Shown: positions 7,657 to 15,129, counted from the stretch's first letter. The stretch: 20,097 nt of DNA from an uncultured Caulobacter sp. (GCA_937991555.1 CALKHU010000113.1:1-20097), one strand, 5' to 3'. The notes: generated from the sequence alone by a model not told the origin. Numbers and translations: made by a program.

Positions 7657-8895
7657 CTACCTCCCGTAGCCGACCTTCGCGGTCCCGGTCCCGCCGCCGG
7701 CACGCGCCGCTTCCGTCGCCGCGTCGAGGTCGGCCAGGTACCGGTCAGCGACCGACAGGTGCACCGGCGACAGCATCAGGTGCAGGCCGCGCGGCTCGGT
7801 GACGGCGCTGGTCACCCAGCCGCGCTGGTAGAGCTGGCCGAGAATGGCCAGTCCGTCGACCTCGGGATGGGTGAAGGCGACGATGCCCAGCTGCGGCGCG
7901 CCGATGACCTCGAATCCGCGCGCGCGCACGCCGGCCTCGATCTGCTCCCGCGCCGCCGTGACCATGCCGTGCTTCCGGCGGTAGCCGTCGACGCCGAGGT
8001 GGTTCATCACCGCCCAGGCCGCCGCGATGGCGCCCCCGGGCCGGGTGCCCGCCAGCGTCGGTGTGGTCATCTTGCCCGCCGGCCAGTCGCTGACCGTGAA
8101 CGGCATGTGGCTGCGCAGGGCCTCGGTGCGGAAGAAGACGGTCGAGGCGCCCTTGGCGCAGTAGCCGTACTTGTGCAGGTCGGCCGACATCGAGGAGACG
8201 CCCGGCACGGCGAAGTCGAACGGCGGAACGTCGCCGCCGTTCATCCGCACGAACGGCGCGATGTAGCCGCCGACGCAGGCGTCGACGTGCAGCCACAGGC
8301 CGCGCCGCTCTGCCAGCGCGCCCAGCGCCCCGATCGGGTCGATCAGCCCGAACGGGAAGCAGGGGGCCGAACCGACGATCATGATGGTGGCCTCGTCGAC
8401 CGCCGCCTCCATGGCCTCCGGGTCGGCGAGGAAGCCCTTCAGCGGCGTGCGGCGGATCTCGATCTCCATGACCATGCAGGCCTTGTCGAAGGCCGGGTGG
8501 GCGGAGCGGGGCAGCACCAGATTCAGCCGCCCGGTCAGGCCCCGTTCCTTGCGGGCGAAGTCGCGGGCCGCCTTCACGGCCATCAGGATCGAGTCGGTGC
8601 CGCCGCTGGTCATCGCGCCGGCGGCGCCCTCGGGGGCGTGCAGCAGGCCGAGGCCGAAGCCGACGACCTCGCGCTCCATCCGCGCCAGGCTGGGGAAGGC
8701 CGCCGGGCCGAGGCCGTTCTCGGACGCGAAGAGCGCGTAGGCTTCCTTCTGCACCCGGTCGATGTCCTCGCCGGCGTTGAACACATAGACCGCCGCCCTG
8801 CCGTCGCGCCATTTGACGTCCCCGGCCGCCATGTCGGTCATCCTGGCGCGCACCTCGTTCCAGGGCTGGCCGTGGTCGGGAAGGGGCTGGGTCAT
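7657..8895 (-). CDS. Sphingosine-1-phosphate-lyase-like PLP-dependent enzyme
   Basis: A fold-type I PLP enzyme of the group II decarboxylase clan, 412 residues from ATG 8895 (GGAG 9-10 nt upstream). Its motifs look most like sphingosine-1-phosphate lyase. These are AMTSGGTDSILMAVKAARD (about 94-112, phosphate binding), H133 (ring stacking), LHVDACVGGY with D205 (pyridine N), and MSADLHKYGYCAKG with K242 forming the Schiff base. The N-terminal membrane anchor of eukaryotic SPL is absent, as in bacterial homologues. The NxLH signature is changed to N60-G-L-G. SPL cleaves phosphorylated long-chain bases to an aldehyde and phosphoethanolamine. The reaction here is inferred; another amino-acid decarboxylase is possible. 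It follows ppx with a 118-nt gap. Confidence 0.85.
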   Translation of the reverse strand: MTQPLPDHGQPWNEVRARMTDMAAGDVKWRDGRAAVYVFNAGEDIDRVQKEAYALFASENGLGPAAFPSLARMEREVVGFGLGLLHAPEGAAGAMTSGGTDSILMAVKAARDFARKERGLTGRLNLVLPRSAHPAFDKACMVMEIEIRRTPLKGFLADPEAMEAAVDEATIMIVGSAPCFPFGLIDPIGALGALAERRGLWLHVDACVGGYIAPFVRMNGGDVPPFDFAVPGVSSMSADLHKYGYCAKGASTVFFRTEALRSHMPFTVSDWPAGKMTTPTLAGTRPGGAIAAAWAVMNHLGVDGYRRKHGMVTAAREQIEAGVRARGFEVIGAPQLGIVAFTHPEVDGLAILGQLYQRGWVTSAVTEPRGLHLMLSPVHLSVADRYLADLDAATEAARAGGGTGTAKVGYGR

Positions 8896-8930
8896 GTGGC
8901 GGAGCTCCGGCGAACGCAGGGACGAAACCC

Positions 8931-9005
8931 GGGGAAACACACCACGTTCGGGCCCGGGGCAGAGACATTCACACCCGTTTCACGCCGAAACCAGTGTGTG
9001 TCCCC
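8931..9005. repeat. Inverted repeat in the ppx - PLP enzyme gap
   Basis: An imperfect inverted repeat fills most of the 118-nt gap. The left arm, 8931-8952, starts GGGGAAACACACCACGTTCGG. The right arm, 8985-9005, read on the minus strand, is GGGGACACACACTGGTTTCGG. Inside the right half GTTTC-ACGCC-GAAAC (8977-8991) forms a further small hairpin. The GGGGACACACAC ends recall REP sequences associated with RAYT transposases. It could also end or weaken ppk-ppx transcription. Confidence 0.55.
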
Positions 9006-9013
9006 ACTTTCTC

Positions 9014-10528
9014 TCAGACCCGCCGCACTTCGAGGGGCAGGCCCAGCAGGCTCGCCAGCGTCGTCGCCCGGCGCGTGGTCTGTTCGCCCAGCAGCATGTC
9101 CGACCAGCCCTCGGCCGCGGTCAGCACCAGCCGGCCGTCCTGCACGCCGAGGCGCGACTGCATCAGCAGGGTCGTGCTGCGGCCGGAGAGGTCGCAGCCC
9201 AGCCGCACGGCCGCGCCCAGCGCCCGCGCCCGGCGGCGCTGGCCGTCGGTCAGCAGCCGGGCCACCGTGCCGCCCTCGGGAACGGACGAGGCCGAGGTGT
9301 GCCGCGCGAAGGCCGCGACGGCCAGGAAGGCGCGCTCGGCGTGGCGCAGGCCGGCGATCGGCGCCCGCAGCACCTGCTCGAAGACCAGGTCGGCGCGATG
9401 GTCGGGGTGCAGCCGCGCGCCGAGGTCGGCCAGCCGGCAGGCGGCGGCGCGCAGCACCGACTCGCGGTCGCCCATCACGGCCGGCAGGGTGTTGAACACC
9501 GGGGCCAGCCACGCCTCCAGCGTCGGCCCGAGCGTCTCGTCGACGCCCTGGCGTGCGGTCAGCGCCGAACAGCCTTCGATCAGCGGGTTCAGGTCCTGCA
9601 CCGAGCCGGGCATCGACTCGAACAGCAGACCTTCGCGCAGGCCGTAGGCCGAGATCACGATCCGCTCGAGTCCGAGGCTCTCGATCAGGGTCTCCAGCAC
9701 CAGCGCCGCGTGGGGCAGGGTCTCGAGGCGCTTCTTCGACACTCCCTCGATCGCCTCCAGCGAGGCGCGCGACTGGCGAGCGATGAAGCGGGCGGTCTCC
9801 AGCGCCTCGCCGCGGCTCATCTCGTACTGGTGCACGATCTGCAGCGGGTAGTCGGCCAGCCGCATGTGCAGCAGCGCCAGGTTGCGCCAGGCGCCGCCCA
9901 CGGCCTGGAAGGTCCGGGCCGCGAACCGCCCGGCATGCGGAACCAGCCGCTCGCGGATCTCGGCCCGCAGGCGGTCGCCCTTCAGTCCGGCGAGGGCGAA
10001 CGGACCCAGCGCCAGGGTGGCGCCGTCGACCGGCCCCTGCGGCGCCAGCCGCACCAGCTCGAGCGAGGCCCCGCCGAGGTCGCCGACCACGCCGTCCCCG
10101 TCGGGGGATCCGGCCAGCACGCCGAGCGCGGCGTACCGCGCCTCCTCCTGGCCGCTCAGGACCCGCAGGTTCAGGCCGGTCTCGGCCGCCACCCTGGCGA
10201 CGAAGTCCTGGCCGTCGGCGGCGTCCCGCACCGCAGCGGTGGCGGCGGTGAAGATGTCCTGCGGACCGGCGGCGTCCAGCACGGCGCGGAACCGCCGCAG
10301 GGCCGCCATGGCCTGTTCGATCCCGGCCGGCGACAGCCTGCCCGTGGCGCCGAGGTCCCGGCCGAGCCCGGCGAGGACCTTCTCGTTGTAGACGGTCCAG
10401 ATCGCCCGGCCTTCCAGCCGGTAGAGCACCAGACGCACCGAGTTGGAGCCGACGTCGATCACGGCCGCGTCGCGCTGCTGGCGCACGGGGCTCCCGACCG
10501 GCTGTCCGCTAGCGGCGCGGGCCAACAT
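9014..10528 (-). CDS. ppx: Exopolyphosphatase, Ppx/GppA family
   Basis: Ppx removes terminal phosphates from polyphosphate, opposing Ppk; GppA relatives hydrolyse pppGpp. The actin-like ATPase fold begins with AAVIDVGSNSVRLVLYRLEG, the phosphate-1 motif. FTAATAAVRDAADG, LSGQEEARYAALG and VGDLGGASLELVRL (phosphate-2) follow. The C-terminal ~200 residues form the helical HD-like domain of long Ppx proteins. The ATG at 10528 gives 504 residues and a 20-nt overlap with the end of ppk. A GTG at 10486, 14 codons later, has GGGAG four bases upstream and starts closer to the conserved core, so it is a serious alternative. Either way it is translated with ppk. Confidence 0.95.
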   Translation of the reverse strand: MLARAASGQPVGSPVRQQRDAAVIDVGSNSVRLVLYRLEGRAIWTVYNEKVLAGLGRDLGATGRLSPAGIEQAMAALRRFRAVLDAAGPQDIFTAATAAVRDAADGQDFVARVAAETGLNLRVLSGQEEARYAALGVLAGSPDGDGVVGDLGGASLELVRLAPQGPVDGATLALGPFALAGLKGDRLRAEIRERLVPHAGRFAARTFQAVGGAWRNLALLHMRLADYPLQIVHQYEMSRGEALETARFIARQSRASLEAIEGVSKKRLETLPHAALVLETLIESLGLERIVISAYGLREGLLFESMPGSVQDLNPLIEGCSALTARQGVDETLGPTLEAWLAPVFNTLPAVMGDRESVLRAAACRLADLGARLHPDHRADLVFEQVLRAPIAGLRHAERAFLAVAAFARHTSASSVPEGGTVARLLTDGQRRRARALGAAVRLGCDLSGRSTTLLMQSRLGVQDGRLVLTAAEGWSDMLLGEQTTRRATTLASLLGLPLEVRRV

Positions 10529-12716
10529 GCTCGAAGGCTCTCGGCAGGTCGCGCACCTTGTGGCCGCGGCCCGACAGGCTGGGGTTGTTCATGAAGTACT
10601 CGTGGGCCGAGAAGGCGCCCGGGCGATCCCAGGCCGGATCGCGCCTATAGCCGCCTTCGCCGTCCAGAATCCAGCTGTGCGCCTCGTCGTTCAGGTTGGC
10701 GACCATGATCTGCTGCAGCACCTGCTGGTGGACGGTCGGGTTGTCGACCGGGGTCAGCGCCTCGACCCGGCGGTCGAGGTTGCGCGGCATCCAGTCGGCC
10801 GAGCTGATGAACACCCGCGACCGGGGACCGGGCATCTCGCCGCCGTTGGCGAAGGCGACGATCCGCGCATGCTCCAGATAGCGGCCGACGATGCTCTTGA
10901 CCTTGATGTTCTCGGACAGGCCGCGAACGCCCGGGCGCAGGCAGCAGATCCCCCGCACGACCAGCTCGATGCTCACGCCGCCCTGGCTGGCGCGATAGAG
11001 GGCGTCGATGATCTGCGGATCGACCAGCGCGTTGAGCTTGGCCCAGATCGCCGCCGGCTTGCCGGCGCGGGCGTTGGCGACCTCGACATCGATCATCTCG
11101 AGCAGGTCGGTCTTCAGCGTCTCGGGGCTGTAGCTCAGCTTCTCCAGCCGCTCGGGCTTGGCGTAGCCCGTGATGAAGTTGAACAGCCGCGCCGAGTCCC
11201 GGCCCAGGGCCGGGTCGCAGGTGAACAGCGAGAGGTCAGTGTAAACCCGGGCCGTGAACGGGTGATAGTTGCCGGTGCCGAAGTGGCAGTAGGTGCGCAG
11301 GGTCTCGCCCTCGCGCCGCACCACAAGGCTCAGCTTGGCGTGGGTCTTGTACTCGACGAAGCCGAACACGACGTGGACGCCCGCCCGCTCGAGGTCCCGG
11401 GCCCAGCGAAGGTTGTTCTCCTCGTCGAAGCGGGCCTTGATCTCGACCAGGGCGGTGACGTTCTTGCCGTTCTCGGCCGCCTCGATCAGCGCCGCCACGA
11501 TCGGGCTGTTCTGGCTGGTCCGGTACAGCGTCTGCTTGATCGCCAGCACGTTGGGGTCGCGCGCCGCCTGGCGCAGGAACTGGACCACGACGTCGAAGCT
11601 CTCGAACGGGTGGTGGACCAGGATGTCCTTCTCGCGGATGGCCGCGAAGCAGTCGCCGTTGTGGTCGCGGATGCGCTCGGGGAAGCGCGGCGCGAACGGC
11701 TTGAACTTCAGGTCCGGCCGGCCCTCGGGGATCATCTGGCTCATCTGGGCGAGGCCCAGCTTGCCGTCGATCAGCACCACGTCGTCGGGCTGGGTGTGCA
11801 GGCTGTCGAGGATGAACTCCCGAAGATCCTGCGGCATGGCGGTCTGGATCTTGACCCGGACCACGCCGCCCATGCGCCGGCGCTTCAGCTGGGCCTCGAA
11901 CTCGCGGACCAGGTCCTCGGCCTCTTCCTCGATCTCGACGTCGCTGTCGCGGATCAGACGGAACAGCCCGCGGCCCTCGACCTCGCAGCCCGGGAACAGG
12001 TGGTCGAGGAACAGGATCAGCAGCGATTCCAGCGCGATGAACTTCTGCTCGGTCTTGCGGGCGCGACCGTCGGGCGGCAGCTCCCAGAACCGCTGCACCT
12101 GGCTCGGCACCGGCACCAGCGCATACAGCTCCTTGCCGTCCTCGCGCCGCAGCTTCAGGGCCAGCGAGAACCCCAGGTTCGGAATGAACGGGAACGGATG
12201 CGCCGGATCGATCGCCAGCGGCGTCAGCACGGGGAACACGTGGTTGAGGAAGATTTCCTCGGCCTTCCTGCGGTCGGCGGGACCCACGTCCTTCGCGTCG
12301 AGCAGCTTCAGCCCCTGGTCGAACAGCGCCGCGCGCAACTCGCGCCAGATGCGCTGCTGGTCATCCATCAGCTCGGCGGCGGAGGCGTTGACCTTGACCA
12401 GCTGCTCGGCCGGGCTCAGCCCGTCCTGGCTCAGCGTCCGCACGCCCTCGGCGATCTGCGCCCGCAGGCCCGCCACCCGGACCATGTAGAACTCGTCGAG
12501 GTTGTTGGCGCTGATCGACAGGAAGCGCAGCCGCTCGAGCAGCGGATGCCGCGGATTCTCGGCCTCCTCGAGGACGCGCCGGTTGAAGGCCAGCCACGAC
12601 AGTTCCCGGTTGAAGAACCGCTCTGGCGAGGCCAGCAGGCTTTCATCGAGCGACAGGCCGCCCGGCGGGGTGTCGCTCGCCGGGGCGGTCTGGGCTGCGG
12701 TCGCGGCGTCGGTCAT
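10509..12716 (-). CDS. ppk: Polyphosphate kinase 1
   Basis: Ppk1 makes inorganic polyphosphate from ATP. The N-terminal domain begins at PERFFNRELSWLAFNRRVLEE, a near-invariant family motif. The catalytic half contains EYKTHAKLSLVVRR, whose His is the expected autophosphorylation site, and CHFGTGNYHPFTARVYTDLS, a second conserved-His segment. The ending HEYFMNNPSLSGRGHKVRDL is outside the core. From ATG 12716 the protein has 735 residues, within the usual range. An upstream in-frame ATG at 12773 overlaps a Pho box that would lie before the transcription start, so 12716 is preferred. It heads the ppk-ppx operon and is probably induced by phosphate starvation. Confidence 0.97.
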   Translation of the reverse strand: MTDAATAAQTAPASDTPPGGLSLDESLLASPERFFNRELSWLAFNRRVLEEAENPRHPLLERLRFLSISANNLDEFYMVRVAGLRAQIAEGVRTLSQDGLSPAEQLVKVNASAAELMDDQQRIWRELRAALFDQGLKLLDAKDVGPADRRKAEEIFLNHVFPVLTPLAIDPAHPFPFIPNLGFSLALKLRREDGKELYALVPVPSQVQRFWELPPDGRARKTEQKFIALESLLILFLDHLFPGCEVEGRGLFRLIRDSDVEIEEEAEDLVREFEAQLKRRRMGGVVRVKIQTAMPQDLREFILDSLHTQPDDVVLIDGKLGLAQMSQMIPEGRPDLKFKPFAPRFPERIRDHNGDCFAAIREKDILVHHPFESFDVVVQFLRQAARDPNVLAIKQTLYRTSQNSPIVAALIEAAENGKNVTALVEIKARFDEENNLRWARDLERAGVHVVFGFVEYKTHAKLSLVVRREGETLRTYCHFGTGNYHPFTARVYTDLSLFTCDPALGRDSARLFNFITGYAKPERLEKLSYSPETLKTDLLEMIDVEVANARAGKPAAIWAKLNALVDPQIIDALYRASQGGVSIELVVRGICCLRPGVRGLSENIKVKSIVGRYLEHARIVAFANGGEMPGPRSRVFISSADWMPRNLDRRVEALTPVDNPTVHQQVLQQIMVANLNDEAHSWILDGEGGYRRDPAWDRPGAFSAHEYFMNNPSLSGRGHKVRDLPRAFEHVGPRR

Positions 12717-12771
12717 GGGGCTCTGTCCGGTCACGGCCTTGTCGCTCGCCGCGCCCGTCGCGGCAAGGGCC

Positions 12772-12789
12772 ATGACAGGGGTGTTACAG
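12772..12789 (-). promoter_or_regulatory. Pho box (PhoB operator) before ppk
   Basis: The minus strand reads CTGTAACACCCCTGTCAT: two CTGTNAY heptamers on an 11-bp period with a 4-bp spacer, in the same direction as ppk. The second half is a perfect CTGTCAT; the first differs at two positions. The site is 55 bp upstream of the preferred ppk ATG and just after the end of the neighbouring MBL gene. A clear -10 hexamer downstream is not visible in this GC-rich DNA. PhoB control of ppk is established in other bacteria, so the context supports the match. Confidence 0.65.
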
Positions 12790-12820
12790 CCGCCGTGTTA
12801 CGGTTTTGTCGCCGTGCGCC

Positions 12821-13552
12821 TCAAGCTGTCCGCCGCGCTTCGGCCCGACGGTCGTAGTCGGCCGCCAGGGCGCCCAGGGCCGCCGCGCCGTCGCCGGTGA
12901 ACGACGGGCCGTGCATCAGCGCCAGCGTTGCGAGTTCCAGGCCGGCCAGCGTCCGGATCGTCCGCCCCATGTCGGGGTTGAGCGTCGAGTAGCCGAATAG
13001 GTCCTCGGCCGTGATCGCCGCCTCGACGATGTCGTCCTCGACCAGCGCCGGGCGGTCGCCGACCTGGGTGAACAGGTCGCCGCAGAACAGCACCCCGGCG
13101 GTCTCCTCGTAGAGCAGCCCCGCGTCCCAGCCGTGCGGCGTATGCGGCGTCTCCAGGTAGCGCAGGCGCTTGCCGCCGATGTCGATGATCTCGCCGTCGG
13201 TCAGCGGTCGCGGCGGCCGGTCGGCCATATCGTTGACCGAGACGTCGCAGCCCAGCGCGCCGTGCGCCACCTGGGCGTTCGGCGCCACGGCCAGCCAGTC
13301 GTTCATCGCCCCGCACTCGTCAGCCTCAAAGTGGCCGAAGGTGATCCAGCGCAGCGCGGCCGGCTCGATCACCCGGGCGACGGCCTCGCGCACCAGCGGG
13401 AACAGGCGGCGCGGTCCGGTATGGAACAGCAGCGGCTCGTCGCCCACGACCAGGAACTGGTTGAAGGTGAAGCCGGCCGGGGCCGCCACCTCGGGCACGA
13501 AGGTGGACAGGCGATAGACGCCGTCGGCGATCTCGTTGACGCGGGTGTTCAT
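12821..13552 (-). CDS. MBL-fold protein of the diiron (ODP/FprA-like) type
   Basis: A 243-residue metallo-beta-lactamase-fold protein. The metal motif is HFEADECGAM, i.e. H-x-E-x-D-E, as in the diiron domain of flavo-diiron (FprA/ODP) proteins, rather than the HxHxDH of zinc hydrolases. Further ligands are visible as His in VAHGALGC, Asp in LFCGDLFTQ and His in LMHGPSF. There is no flavodoxin or rubredoxin domain, so any electron-transfer partner would be separate. The start at 13552 has GGGAGAA six bases upstream; the open frame back to 13639 has no such site and crosses the operator. It is divergent from the TetR gene and probably its target. An O2/NO-reducing or sensing role is inference only. 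Confidence 0.85.
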   Translation of the reverse strand: MNTRVNEIADGVYRLSTFVPEVAAPAGFTFNQFLVVGDEPLLFHTGPRRLFPLVREAVARVIEPAALRWITFGHFEADECGAMNDWLAVAPNAQVAHGALGCDVSVNDMADRPPRPLTDGEIIDIGGKRLRYLETPHTPHGWDAGLLYEETAGVLFCGDLFTQVGDRPALVEDDIVEAAITAEDLFGYSTLNPDMGRTIRTLAGLELATLALMHGPSFTGDGAAALGALAADYDRRAEARRTA

Positions 13553-13580
13553 GGCATTTCTCCCGGTGGACCGGCCCTCT

Positions 13581-13626
13581 GTTTCGAGATACACCATCGT
13601 GTATTGAAACCGCACCGCGGGGTCAA
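13581..13626 (-). promoter_or_regulatory. MBL promoter with inverted-repeat operator between MBL and TetR genes
   Basis: On the minus strand TTGACC (13626-13621) and TACACG (13603-13598) are 17 nt apart and fit a promoter for the MBL gene. Overlapping the -10 box is ATACAC-CATC-GTGTAT (13589-13604), a perfect inverted repeat flanked by GTTTC and GAAAC (13581-13610). This is the usual place for a divergent TetR repressor to bind. Confidence 0.5.
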
Positions 13627-13655
13627 TATGGGTGAACATTACCGTTTAGTGAAAT

Positions 13656-14225
13656 ATGGCCCGGACCTATACGCTCAAGGCGCGCGCCGAGCACCAGGCG
13701 CAGACGCGTCAGAAGATCGTCGAGGCGGCGGTGGACCTGCACGGCACGGTCGGGCCGGCGCGCACCAGTCTCAGCATGGTGGCCGAGCGGGCAGGGGTCC
13801 AGCGCAACACCCTCTACGCCCACTTTCCGGACGAGCGCAGCCTGCTGATGGCCTGTTCGGGCCTGTCGTTCGAGCGCTCGCCGCCGCCGGATGGCGCGGC
13901 CTGGCTCGCCGTCGGCGACCCCCGGGCCCGGCTCAGGACAGCGCTGGCCGCCGTCTACGCCTGGTTCGGGGCCAATGCCGGCATGCTCGGCTGCGTGCTG
14001 CGCGACGCTGAGCACTATCCGCCGGTGCAGGAGATCGCCGCCCTGCGCTTCGGCCCGGTGATCGCCGGCTGGCGCGCCGCGCTCGGGGAGGGGCGCTCGC
14101 CCGAACAGCAGGCGATGATCGGCCTCGCCCTCGACTTCCACGCCTGGCGCGCGCTGGTGCGCGACGGCGGCCTGACGGGCGATCAGGCCGCGGAGGCGAT
14201 GGCGAGGGCGGTCGAGGGCGTCTAG
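13656..14225 (+). CDS. TetR/AcrR-family transcriptional regulator
   Basis: A 189-residue regulator. The N-terminal TetR DNA-binding domain spans about residues 12-60: RQKIVEAAVDLHGTVG, then the helix-turn-helix TSLSMVAERAGVQRNTLYAHF. The remaining ~130 residues are a helical ligand domain with no recognisable subfamily. No strong ribosome site precedes the ATG (GTGAAAT only). It is divergent from the MBL gene across 103 nt containing an inverted repeat, so it most likely represses that gene and perhaps itself. Its TAG stop shares the CTAG at 14222-14225 with the convergent DUF2892 gene. Confidence 0.9.
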   Translation: MARTYTLKARAEHQAQTRQKIVEAAVDLHGTVGPARTSLSMVAERAGVQRNTLYAHFPDERSLLMACSGLSFERSPPPDGAAWLAVGDPRARLRTALAAVYAWFGANAGMLGCVLRDAEHYPPVQEIAALRFGPVIAGWRAALGEGRSPEQQAMIGLALDFHAWRALVRDGGLTGDQAAEAMARAVEGV

Positions 14226-14413
14226 CCCTTGCGGCCCAGCGTGTTCAGCCGGAGCACGGCGTACAGCGGGCAGAAGCCCACGAGGCCGGTCACGAGGGGC
14301 ACGAGCCCGAGCCAGGCCCAGGGCGTCTTCGGCCCCACGAACACCAGCGACAGCACCGCGAGGCCGAGGACCACGCGCAGGACGCGGTCGAGGCCGCCTT
14401 CATTCATCTTCAT
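14222..14413 (-). CDS. DUF2892 small inner-membrane protein
   Basis: A 63-residue protein starting MKMNEGGLDRVLRVVLGL. Two hydrophobic helices follow (RVVLGLAVLSLVFVG and WLGLVPLVTGLVGFC), then the family signature FCPLYAVLRLNT with its conserved Cys-Pro. DUF2892 proteins are small inner-membrane proteins, some fused to rhodanese domains (YgaP), and often linked to sulfur or metal stress. The start at 14413 has GGGAG seven bases upstream, but that site is the 3' arm of a strong hairpin (14421-14450). It lies 74 nt downstream of the Crp/Fnr gene, with an operator candidate between. Its stop overlaps the TetR stop in one CTAG. Confidence 0.88.
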   Translation of the reverse strand: MKMNEGGLDRVLRVVLGLAVLSLVFVGPKTPWAWLGLVPLVTGLVGFCPLYAVLRLNTLGRKG

Positions 14414-14420
14414 CGTCAGT

Positions 14421-14450
14421 CTCCCTTGGCCGGTCGGCCCGGCAAGGGAG
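14421..14450 (-). promoter_or_regulatory. Hairpin sequestering the DUF2892 ribosome-binding site
   Basis: In the minus-strand RNA an 8-bp perfect stem, CUCCCUUG with CAAGGGAG, extends through CCGG/CCGG past one bulged C to a 5-nt GCCGA loop. The Shine-Dalgarno GGGAG (14425-14421) lies wholly inside the 3' arm, seven bases before the AUG at 14413. No U-run follows, so it is not an intrinsic terminator. It may control translation. Confidence 0.5.
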
Positions 14451-14477
14451 GGATCCCACACGGGGGCCGGCCCCGTC

Positions 14478-14492
14478 TGTGACCAAGTCACA
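14478..14492 (-). promoter_or_regulatory. Crp/Fnr-type operator overlapping the Crp stop codon
   Basis: TGTGAC-CAA-GTCACA is a perfect inverted repeat with 6-bp arms. It contains the TGTGA/TCACA half-sites of Crp, but with a 5-bp instead of 6-bp centre. It overlaps the TGA of the Crp/Fnr gene (14490-14488) and is centred about 72 nt upstream of the DUF2892 start. I infer that the adjacent regulator binds here. An adjacent 12-bp palindrome GGGGCCGGCCCC lies at 14463-14474. Confidence 0.5.
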
Positions 14493-15129
14493 TCGGCGCC
14501 GCCGCCAGGCGCTCCAGGGCCCGCCGGTCGATCAGCCGGATCTGTCCGCGGGTCTGGGCGACCAGGCCCTCCCGCGCCAGCTGCGCCAGCTGCCGGCTCA
14601 CAGCCTCGCGCGCGGAGCCGATCTCCGTCGCCAGGGCTTCGTGCGTCAGGCTGACCATCCCGTCCGTCGCGTGGGCCACCAGCGCGGCCGCCAGCCTGGC
14701 GGGGAGGCCGGTGAAGGCCAAAGCCTGGACCACGCCCTCCAGGTCTGCGAACCGGCGCGCGACCGAGCCGAGCACCGCGCCGCGAAAGGCGGCGCTGTCC
14801 GTCATCAGCCGGTCGAACGCGGCCGGCGGCAGCAGCACGCCCTCGACGTCGGCCTCGACCACGCCCTCGGCGGCATACCGACGGCCCTCGACGAGACAGG
14901 CGAAGGTCTGCAGGCAGATCTGCCCGGGGCGCACGCGATAGAGCAGAAGCTCGCGCCCGCCGGCCGACGTGAGACCCACGCGGATGCTGCCCCGCCGCAC
15001 GGCGACGAAGCCATGGCAGGGGTCGTCGGGCCGGAACAGGACCTGTCCCGCCGGCGCCCTGATCGGCGCGGCCCCCGGCGCCGTAGCGGCGATGGCCGCC
15101 ATGGTTTCCGGCTCGGTTGATCCCGTCAC
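14488..15129 (-). CDS. Crp/Fnr-family transcriptional regulator
   Basis: A 213-residue regulator with an N-terminal cyclic-nucleotide-binding-like beta-barrel (about residues 20-130, e.g. GHxFVAVRRGSIRVGL-type strands) and a C-terminal winged helix. The HTH is SLTHEALATEIGSAREAVSRQ, with LAQLAREGLVAQTRGQIRL as the wing. No N-terminal cysteine cluster is seen, so it is not a 4Fe-4S FNR; the ligand is unknown. The start is GTG 15129, whose GTGA overlaps the ADH stop by 4 nt. ATG 15102 (204 residues) is the alternative. The adjacent DUF2892 gene with a Crp-like site is its likely target. Confidence 0.88.
   Translation of the reverse strand: MTGSTEPETMAAIAATAPGAAPIRAPAGQVLFRPDDPCHGFVAVRRGSIRVGLTSAGGRELLLYRVRPGQICLQTFACLVEGRRYAAEGVVEADVEGVLLPPAAFDRLMTDSAAFRGAVLGSVARRFADLEGVVQALAFTGLPARLAAALVAHATDGMVSLTHEALATEIGSAREAVSRQLAQLAREGLVAQTRGQIRLIDRRALERLAAAPM

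Noticed and set aside
7615..9495. A 626-codon plus-strand open frame across the PLP enzyme and the end of ppx
   Set aside because: It spans two recognisable genes and a repeat on the other strand, and has no domain.
10443..12857. An 804-codon plus-strand open frame opposite ppk
   Set aside because: The opposite strand is an unmistakable Ppk1. The plus-strand product is repetitive Leu/Asp/Val/Gln-rich sequence with no motif.
14421..14450. Intrinsic terminator after the Crp/Fnr gene
   Set aside because: The hairpin is strong but is followed by ACUGACGAUG, not a U-run, and it contains the next gene's ribosome site.
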